Below, in pieces: positions 56,525 to 64,000 of a stretch of 64,000 nt of DNA. The stretch is taken from positions 1 to 64,000 of the forward strand of contig JAODUP010000563.1 of the NCBI GenBank assembly GCA_025642065.1, given 5' to 3'. This stretch comes from Paralvinella palmiformis (taxonomy: Eukaryota; Annelida; Polychaeta; Terebellida; Alvinellidae). Each line of letters starts with the position of its first letter. The first letter of the stretch is position 1. Below the pieces are notes generated by a model. The model did no database searches. It was not told the origin of the DNA and saw nothing but the letters and a program-made list of their open reading frames with translations. Position numbers and translations under genes: made by a program.

Positions 56525-59500
56525 TTACCCATCAGCTTTTGTGTCTGTGTCATCATTCACTCTACACACACCACTGCTATCCGATTCAGCACACTCATCA
56601 CCTTGTTTTTCACTCAAGCCATTATCAACAGTAGCCACCTCTTCTTCATTAACCACCAGTGGCTGATCATTTGTGTCAATCTCCAAGGCTTTATCCACAT
56701 CTTCAGATGATGAAAGGTCAGCAGCACCTTCTTCCCCTATGTTGTTCTCCTGGACTGTGTCATCTTGTAAGGGCTCGGATCCTGAGGGTGCAACAGATTC
56801 TGATGCAGGCTCCACCTCTTCGGAGAAACCACCTTGTTGTTCTGTTAACTGTGACACTGATGGTGCTACATGAAGAAATGGCAGCAGCGATGGCGAGTCA
56901 ACTCTGGCATCGGCACTGGAAGGCACATCTGATGAAGTGGTCCAGGGTGCAGGAACAGCTCTCTGAAGAACAGGCATCGGGACTTGGTCAGCATTTTCAG
57001 TCACCAGAGAAAGATCTTCATTACCTTCTGACACTGGAGCGATCTCAATGATATTGCCCAGGTAGCTCTCCATACTCAACTCTTTCTCCTTTCCAAGATA
57101 CTCGGCTTTCATCACACCAATATCACTGGGTTCCTTTTTGAGCAAACTGAGCCCTTTTTTTGTGTCCTTGTCTCGTTCGATCTCCTCAACTGGAACCTTA
57201 TCAGTATCCAGCTGCTCATCTGAGAAGCACTTCTTCATGTGTGACAAGAGCGTGGCTTTTTTCTCGAAGGACACTTGACAGTTACAGCAAACAGAGTCAC
57301 GATAGCTTTTTGTGTGGATGAAGCGATGTTCCTTCAGTGAATCTGGACGTGCAAAGAACTTCCCACACTCATTGCACTGGTGCTGTTTGCCTGTGATATG
57401 GTAGCGAATGTGTCGAGTGCGATTGTTCCGTCCCGTGAAGGTCTGGGAGCAGAACTTGCACGGATAACGTCCATGGGCAGACAGTGTGTGCTCCTCAAAG
57501 TTAGCAAAGCCAACACAGGTGTAGTTGCATCCCCACTGAGCACAGTTATAAGTCTGGCCATCTGCATTACCAGTCAGAGAAAGATTATGGGGAAGAATAG
57601 GTCTGAACGACATGTTCTGCTTCTTTTCCTTATGAGAGACACACCAAGAAGCATTTTGATCTTTCTTAATACTCACACGCAGAGGCTTAGCAGGAGGTAT
57701 GGCCACCTTGGGTGTGCTACTACTGACCAGGAGAACTATTGGAGGCTTACCACCTACATGGCCCTCATGTTTTGGTTGGAGAAGAGGTACACCAGAGCTG
57801 GGGAGCTTCAGAGCAGGCATCCTCTTAATTTTTGGCTTCCTCTTGTTCTTTCTTTCCTTGTTTTCAATCTCCTTCTCTTTCTCCTCAGCAATAAGTACAT
57901 CTTTGTTCTTGTATAGGTTCTCATTCACCTGTTTCATAATGTCCTCCAATGACTGGTTTGCCATGTTGAAGTTGTCGAGCAAACTTTCTTGCTGCATTCT
58001 CTGACGTTTTGTGTCTTGTAGTGTAATGTCATCACAGATCCAGTCACCTGCTTCACGCTTGTCAATCCTACCAACATTCCCATTGCATGTATCAACCTCA
58101 CCATTATTTGACACAGGTTCTAAATTCTCCATGTCATCCTCCATGTATAGCAGTGAACTCTGAGCGGTCACTTTGTTGGGTTTACCCTTCCTGCGACTGT
58201 AGCGTTTCATGTTCTCACTGTCCTGACTGTCATTTTCTTCCTTAATGACCAAAGGACTGCCAAAATAGAGTCCGATATCTTCCTGATTGTCCTCATTTCC
58301 CTGAACTGAACCACATGCTGAAGTAGAATCCACCTCCCTGAACATAGATTGACCATGTTGGGATGGAGATCCATCAGGCAGGAACTGAGGAGAATCTAGC
58401 CTATATGTTCCTACTGCAGCTCTATATGCATCCTCACCAATATTACCATCATAACCTAACTCTTTGCTAGCAGCATTGAACTCCCCGTCATTTATTTCAT
58501 CTTCATCCATGCTGTCATGTGAGCCATTCATTAGGGGTGTGCTGCAAGATGAGCCATTGTCCTTGGAAATTCCACCATGCATCAAGGATGCTGTGTGAGA
58601 ATCCTTATGCTGCTGGTATTCATCCACATCTTGGAAAACCTTTGCACAGATGTTACAAGTGTAAACACAATCTTTCTCTTTGTGCACCTTATACATATGA
58701 AGTCGGAGATTCACAGCAGTACGGAATGATTTGGAACATTTGTTGCATGATATCAAGTCTGAGGAGCCATCTTCCATGTGTTTTCGAAGATGAGCACGGA
58801 GATCAGCTGTTCGTGAGAAAGACCTCTTGCAGTATTTACAGGCATGTGGTTTGACACCCGCATGAAGACGCTCATGGCGGCGAAGATTACAGCTGAGTGA
58901 GAATGTGTTGCAGCACTGGCGACATGCATAGCGCTTGTGCACCTGAAGGGTGTGAGCCTGGAGGTTGGAAAAATTGTCAAAATTGATGTTGCAGATTTTG
59001 CATGTAACATTAATCATAGATGTTGTGTCATCATCAATATCACCTGAACTCTCTGAACCTGCAATATCCAACTGACTACCTTTGAAACAATCCTGTGACT
59101 CGTGTCTCTCAGAGCCCGAGTCTGATCCTGTGTCAAGAGAGTGAGAATCTTCAACTTCATTCCTTAGCCAGGCTGTCTGTGGCTGTTTAAGTATTGTAGG
59201 CTTGCCCTGGTCTTCATTTTGAACATTAGGACTGACAGAACCTTGCTCTGCTGCAGCTGCCTTATTACCTAGCAAAGCTCTCAGTGATTGGCTGCCAATT
59301 AAAGTTTTCTGTAGCCTGGAAAATTTTGGTGTTGAGGTAGATGGCAAGGATGATCCACTACTGGTAATGATGCTGACTCCTTTCTTCAGATTTGGCAATG
59401 ACAAGTTCAAAGGCATACTAGGGGACTTCTTTGGTGGAGTCTTGTGATGCATGGATATGATTTTACCATCTTCAATGACAAGCTTTTTTGCATTACTAGG

Positions 59501-59719
59501 TGTATTCTTGTTCTGCCTTCCAAGACCTTTCTTTGGCTCTGGCTTCTCGAGTGCTTTGTGTATTTTGATGACAATCTGCTGAGAAGGATCTTTACCTGAC
59601 ACACAAAATATGCCATCAATTTCTAGTCTGCCTTCCCATGGTAAATGTTGAGTACATAGCTCCACCAAGGCCTTCTGGAGCAAGCTGCTCAACTGAGGCT
59701 GATACTGTAAAGCCCACAT
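56525..59719 (-). CDS. C2H2 zinc-finger transcription factor B (9 fingers), paralogue of A
   Basis: One open exon of 1064 residues ends at TGA or TAG codon 56525-56527. I start at the ATG 59717-59719 (MWALQYQPQLSSLLQKALVE). The frame is open 15 bases farther, but from a GTG, and an in-frame TAG lies beyond it. The N-terminal domain (about 10-57: LLQKALVELC, LEIDGIFCVSGK, IVIKIHK) aligns with gene A. Five C2H2 units span about 240-375, and four more about 725-830, the last one irregular (C-x2-C...H-x3-C). PLNLS (103-107) is a CtBP-type motif in the same relative region before the fingers. A basic KERKNKRKPKIKR stretch at about 620 could be a nuclear signal, IKEE at about 490 fits the SUMO consensus, and the C-terminal 200 residues are acidic and Ser-rich. 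I infer a nuclear regulator; no established name is assigned. Confidence 0.95.
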   Translation of the reverse strand: MWALQYQPQLSSLLQKALVELCTQHLPWEGRLEIDGIFCVSGKDPSQQIVIKIHKALEKPEPKKGLGRQNKNTPSNAKKLVIEDGKIISMHHKTPPKKSPSMPLNLSLPNLKKGVSIITSSGSSLPSTSTPKFSRLQKTLIGSQSLRALLGNKAAAAEQGSVSPNVQNEDQGKPTILKQPQTAWLRNEVEDSHSLDTGSDSGSERHESQDCFKGSQLDIAGSESSGDIDDDTTSMINVTCKICNINFDNFSNLQAHTLQVHKRYACRQCCNTFSLSCNLRRHERLHAGVKPHACKYCKRSFSRTADLRAHLRKHMEDGSSDLISCNKCSKSFRTAVNLRLHMYKVHKEKDCVYTCNICAKVFQDVDEYQQHKDSHTASLMHGGISKDNGSSCSTPLMNGSHDSMDEDEINDGEFNAASKELGYDGNIGEDAYRAAVGTYRLDSPQFLPDGSPSQHGQSMFREVDSTSACGSVQGNEDNQEDIGLYFGSPLVIKEENDSQDSENMKRYSRRKGKPNKVTAQSSLLYMEDDMENLEPVSNNGEVDTCNGNVGRIDKREAGDWICDDITLQDTKRQRMQQESLLDNFNMANQSLEDIMKQVNENLYKNKDVLIAEEKEKEIENKERKNKRKPKIKRMPALKLPSSGVPLLQPKHEGHVGGKPPIVLLVSSSTPKVAIPPAKPLRVSIKKDQNASWCVSHKEKKQNMSFRPILPHNLSLTGNADGQTYNCAQWGCNYTCVGFANFEEHTLSAHGRYPCKFCSQTFTGRNNRTRHIRYHITGKQHQCNECGKFFARPDSLKEHRFIHTKSYRDSVCCNCQVSFEKKATLLSHMKKCFSDEQLDTDKVPVEEIERDKDTKKGLSLLKKEPSDIGVMKAEYLGKEKELSMESYLGNIIEIAPVSEGNEDLSLVTENADQVPMPVLQRAVPAPWTTSSDVPSSADARVDSPSLLPFLHVAPSVSQLTEQQGGFSEEVEPASESVAPSGSEPLQDDTVQENNIGEEGAADLSSSEDVDKALEIDTNDQPLVVNEEEVATVDNGLSEKQGDECAESDSSGVCRVNDDTDTKADG

Positions 59720-60004
59720 GATGACACCACACACACTTCCTATGTGTGGAATGTACTAAGTAAATATCACGTTTAGTGTTAAATGTTAACTACATTTAGA
59801 TATTTTCCAATTATATATGTACACTTGTACAGAACATGCTGCTACAGTCTCATTTCTGTACTCTGTTCCTGAGAATCACTAATTCACCTTGCTGACATCA
59901 CGCATATGACTGGTGTGATTCAACCACCAGCACTAGACCTGCAACAGAAAAACTAGTTTTAATAGTTTGTCACTATATATACATATATATATATAGGAAC
60001 ATTA

Positions 60005-60284
60005 GGAAGTCAATAGTTTTTAACATTAGGCCACTGTTTCTTGAATACTTGTTTTATGGAAAAAATTCGCCCCTAGAAATTAGGGTCAGTTGGTCGGGAA
60101 AATAATTTTTAAATTCACTGAAAACCTAGGGTCAGTAAAATAAAAAACACAACAGTGTTTTGTACAATATATATCCTTCCGTTAGTTGGGATTTGACAAT
60201 CTCTCCAATAGTTTTGCTTTTTTTCCGGCCATTATTATTTTCTTTTTGTCTTTAATAGTCGGTGAATAGACATGTCACTGTCAG
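60005..60284 (-). repeat. Unnamed dispersed repeat with Cys/His-rich remnant, copy 2
   Basis: Minus-strand homologue of 18792-19215. It contains ATGGCCGGAAAAAAAGC, then a shifted frame reading QNYWRDCQIPTNGRI. It lacks the central 170 bases of copy 1 and is degraded. It lies about 290 bases upstream of the gene B start codon, so it may contribute to that gene's 5' sequence. Confidence 0.72.
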
Positions 60285-60789
60285 CACCCCATGAGTCACC
60301 ACCTTTCCAACGGATTCTTATGCGGTCGTTGATTGGTTGACACTAGCACTGTCACAAATTGATACCTGTTTTTTTAATAATGGAACACATTTAAATATAA
60401 GAACGTGATTCCACAGGTGCGATCTGTGACAAAACTGATCATTCCATGTAGCAATTGGTGTGAATCGGACTGCTGAATCCAGAAGTTTACGACTACAGGT
60501 GGTAAACTTCTGCATTCAACCATCCAATTCGAGTATCCAGGCAAGCTTACCAAAGAAAAATATCCCAGAAGGTGAGAGGGGTGTCCAAAACACATGGATA
60601 CCAAGGGCAGGGGGAACCACTTAACAACGCCCCACTCCAAGAGGCCATTTAGTGCACGGGTCAAGGAAGACAAAATGAGTGACGCCTGAAGAAAGCTTTT
60701 TTGGGTATTCCACAAGCAAAACTATTGTGCTAATACCTAGTTATAGGTAGTATTTCTATTTGTTTCAAAAACATATATAGAAGTGGGGA

Positions 60790-61030
60790 GGTTTGACCAG
60801 GCAGGGAGAATCGACCACAAGATTAAAACCCTATTCGTTATTTATTACACTTAATAGTTTTAAGCTGGAACATAATATATCACTGAACAACTGTTTTGTG
60901 TTTAGTTTGAAGCAATTTGCAACACACCACCAAAAACAATTAGCGACTGAAAATGGTTGTATCAAAAATCGAACTATATATACATACATACATGTGTGGT
61001 CGATCCACCCCACACTGTGTGTTTGACCAT
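60790..61030. repeat. Short inverted repeat pair
   Basis: AATCGACCACA near 60809-60820 and its counterpart TGTGGTCGATCC near 60993-61005 are inverted, and GGTTTGACCA/TGTTTGACCAT motifs accompany them. The interior is AT-rich. It may be a small degraded MITE; the match is too short to be sure. Confidence 0.35.
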
Positions 61031-64000
61031 GCCCAATAGACAACAGCCAGCGCTTTCTACCCCAAATTTCAACAAGACAATCCCTGCACTGTAATCGAAC
61101 TTCCACTCCCGCCACTTTACTTATATAAATAACCTTTACAACATTGAATTGGGTCACAAATTATGTGATCAGTGCCTTATTAGGGACATTAAACATTGTG
61201 GGACCGGTAGAAAAGTACTTATTGCTGATTGCTGTATTGCGTATTCTAAGATCAAACCATTGAAGCTTCAGACATAAAACTTTTGTTGCTCCAGCACTCT
61301 TTTAGATTTCTACTGAATCTCTCCATCTGACATTGAGAAGATGAGAGCTTCATAAGATTGTGTGGGTTCTCCCCAAGAAGAACTCCAATCTCCTTTACAC
61401 CATCAAACTTGACATCCACTTCTTTATCTCGGCAAGACAACATTTTTATAATCGGTATATATGCACAAATGTTGGCATTTCACACCTTACTTTGAAAAGT
61501 CCCCATAAAATAAATTAACATGCTTAAAATTTGCCCCCCCACTGCACACAAACAACAGTCACCAGAAAACTATGAAACCACCAGAGTATATTTTACAGTA
61601 TCTGAACACATGACTCAAATATCTGGAACACGGAAGAAATCTGGGGACTAATTTCAATAGTGTGAAACAATCAACTCATAAATATCTTAAATCAATCAAC
61701 AAGAGATATGTACATCAGCAACATTTTCAATGTGAATCTTGTTTGTGACGCAATCACAAAGCCTTGCCGAAGATCATGTGAATAATTCATTTGCTCAGCC
61801 ATTTCACATCCACATTCCAAAAAATGTGGTAAAGATCACCATGATAACAAACTGACTCACCAGGTGGCAGCACAGCAATGTGCCAAATCAGAAAAGTGTT
61901 TGGAGGTTACCTCCTGAATTTAATGTTTATCCTCTTGATTCCACAAAACCTGGAAAGAGTGTAATACATTAAATAAATGTGCAGATACAGACAACAAGTC
62001 CTGCATTTGTTGCTGAATTGAGCTGTATAGTCTTAGCACTGGTCAAACCTGGGACTTATGGCAGAGTCAACTAAAGATACAAATCGAACAAACCCAGGTA
62101 TGAGTTGGATTAAAACCCACAACCTCGACATTTTGATAGTGCAGCTGTTAGAGCACTGTGCTGCAAAGTACCCAAACAAATCATGAAGTATCATTTTGTG
62201 TACTCAATAACAACACTCCATAAAATTAGCATTACAACAAACAACATAATACTTTGATTAATGTACACTATATAACTGTGCTAAACTAAAATAAAATTAT
62301 AAAAGAAGGTACTGAAGATGCAGCATCAAGGAAAATATTCAAACACTGATGTATAGTGATAACATGTGAAGCCATGAACACATTTCCAGTGTGGTCCCTT
62401 TTACCAATTGCTTGGAAAGTTGACGAATTTGTTTGATCAAATCCATGATTCTTGGCACAAAATATACCTTTAACCACTAAAGCACACAGTAAATTTGTAT
62501 GGAGTACCTCATTCGATCTATATAACAAAGGCTCAAACCATTCCTGGCATAAATATCTAAAACATTAATTAACAAAATTTAATCTACTATCATATGGAGC
62601 AGTAATAAAAATAGGAACGGATGTCAAATACATTCACTACACAAGTACAGCTTTGTGAAATGTGAATATTGCTTCTACAACAATCTCATTACCATGAATA
62701 TTAACTTTGCACAACAAATTATTTACAGATTAAGAGTCTTAATAAGACTCATGATACTGACAGATATCAACTTAATGACTTAAATAGAACCTAAAAACTG
62801 CAAGTCAATTTAATAGTAAAACTCATCACTTTCATTTCAATATTTTTGTCATTTCAGTTCTAGTAAATACTTACACAACATATATGCATGTGTGTGAACT
62901 AATTTCAATATTACGTAAATGTATGTATGTATGACAGCATACATGTGGCTATGTACTTACAGCAATGAAAACATCATGATGAACCAATGGTCTAACCAAG
63001 AATAGAATAGCACAAATAACTGTGAACAACCTTTACACAAAATCAGTTGTAATAGTGGAATTTTCAGCATTGAAATTCAGCAGATATCTTGGCTGAATAT
63101 CAAACACCAGAACAGATCACCAACTCCATACATGAAGCTAACCCAGACTGGCATCACACATACCGAGCACTGTGTATACATTTCAGCTGTACCGGATCAG
63201 GCCTCCACCAGGATACAGAGTCCTGACCTTTCACAAACACAGGGCAATTTCACATCATTAACGTAGATCCTGGTTTGCTTTCAGTATCTGGCATTTTATC
63301 TATATAAGCCCAGTTCAGGAAGCTGGGCTAACTAGGAATCCAATTTCAAACATTTTTTCCGGATGCAAGTTAGCTTGTTTGAAAAGCTTCACTTCAACAT
63401 CACTAAAAATAAAATGATAACCATGTAGCATATTGAAGTCTGGTCTTCTAACAACCAACAACCAAACTTCTTCCCACATATAATTATATATCTTTCTGCC
63501 ATTCTTTCCCAGACCTGATCCAGCATGTTCCATTATGACAGTTAAATACTGTATCATAGAAAGAAAATTAGTTCATAACCAGCACAAGTTATGTAACACT
63601 AAAGTATAATTACCATGGATTTAAACTGATCAAGAATAAAAGGATTTCAATAATATGGTCATACTAATCCAACCAATAGTAAACCAGTGATAAAAAAATG
63701 TAAAATATGCCTCAAATATTCTTCACTAAAATCTCTCCAAAGACAACACTTTTCATAGAACAATGTCTGTACCATAAGAAGTGATTACAAACAAATGCTG
63801 CTACATTAGCATATTTATACAGTTGACACTAATCTATTACATACCTACATAACAGGAGTTTACAATCTGCACAACTACCACAGTACACCAGCTTGGGCAA
63901 AGCAGGCTAATCTGGATAAAGGTCTCACATGAATAAACAACCTAGTCCACAAAGCCAACAGAAGTCTTTTGTTTCCAGAACCACAGCACAACTGACACAG
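61031..64000. other. No gene recognised
   Basis: Apart from the SINE piece at 62080-62170, the sequence is AT-rich with only short frames. Two ATG-initiated minus-strand frames (61252-61443, 63 aa; 63315-63557, 80 aa) have no motif I know. Non-coding 5' exons of gene B may lie here but none can be placed. Confidence 0.4.
62080..62170 (-). mobile_element. tRNA-derived SINE (family A), partial copy
   Basis: The minus strand reads GGTTTTAATCCAACTCATACC, matching the B-box and following bases of the 27885-28080 copy. The head side is diverged. Confidence 0.5.

Noticed and set aside
59720..59734. Five extra N-terminal codons for gene B
   Set aside because: The frame there starts with GTG; the first ATG is at 59719 and fits the length of gene A's N-terminus.
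60374..60715. 113-codon minus-strand frame upstream of gene B
   Set aside because: No recognisable motif or splice context; could not be supported.
61252..61443. 63-codon ATG frame on the minus strand
   Set aside because: Polar and plausible-looking, but short, isolated and without any family match that I know.
63315..63557. 80-codon ATG frame on the minus strand
   Set aside because: No known motif, no clear splice sites, AT-rich context.

Overview
This is animal (metazoan) nuclear DNA: AT-rich, with introns, simple repeats, tRNA-derived SINEs, LINE fragments and MITEs. The coding content and repeat types suit an invertebrate, probably a lophotrochozoan such as a mollusc. That placement is inference; nothing in the window fixes the species. 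I reconstructed three protein genes. Most other open frames are shadows, transposon remnants or chance.

Left part (1-23.1 kb). Old direct repeats, LINE fragments and a young SINE come first. Then a minus-strand gene of eight exons (6317-23084) encodes a full-length 403-residue homologue of the mitochondrial tRNA 2-thiouridylase TRMU/MnmA. The exons join with matching phases and no stop. Yet the nucleotide-binding loop, both catalytic cysteines and other signature residues are replaced, so it looks like a conserved-length pseudoenzyme. This is the most interesting object here. Its roughly 9.3-kb first intron is packed with mobile DNA: an antisense CR1/L2-like LINE, a repeat carrying a Cys/His-rich mini-ORF, a hAT-like MITE, a TTAA-flanked MITE, a Mutator-like transposase fragment and a TA-type MITE.

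Middle part (23.1-43.9 kb). There is no convincing coding sequence. GC content and CpG frequency rise between about 28.5 and 41.9 kb, and microsatellites cluster there. I read it as promoter and first-intron territory of the downstream zinc-finger gene. A strong splice acceptor at 43898/43899 opens that gene's coding exon, whose leader holds three minimal upstream ORFs.

Right part (43.9-64 kb). Two intronless C2H2 zinc-finger coding regions face each other: gene A (+, 44068-46707, 879 aa, 13 fingers) and gene B (-, 56525-59719, 1064 aa, 9 fingers). They share an N-terminal domain of about 48 residues that I cannot name, a PxNLS motif resembling a CtBP-corepressor site, and psi-K-x-E SUMO-type sites, so they are probably an inverted pair of paralogous transcriptional regulators. 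Their tails are convergent across about 9.8 kb. Base composition of the top strand flips from T/G-rich to A/C-rich between them, consistent with long 3' UTRs on opposite strands. A second copy of the Cys/His-rich repeat lies just upstream of gene B. The remaining 60.3-64 kb holds only small repeats.
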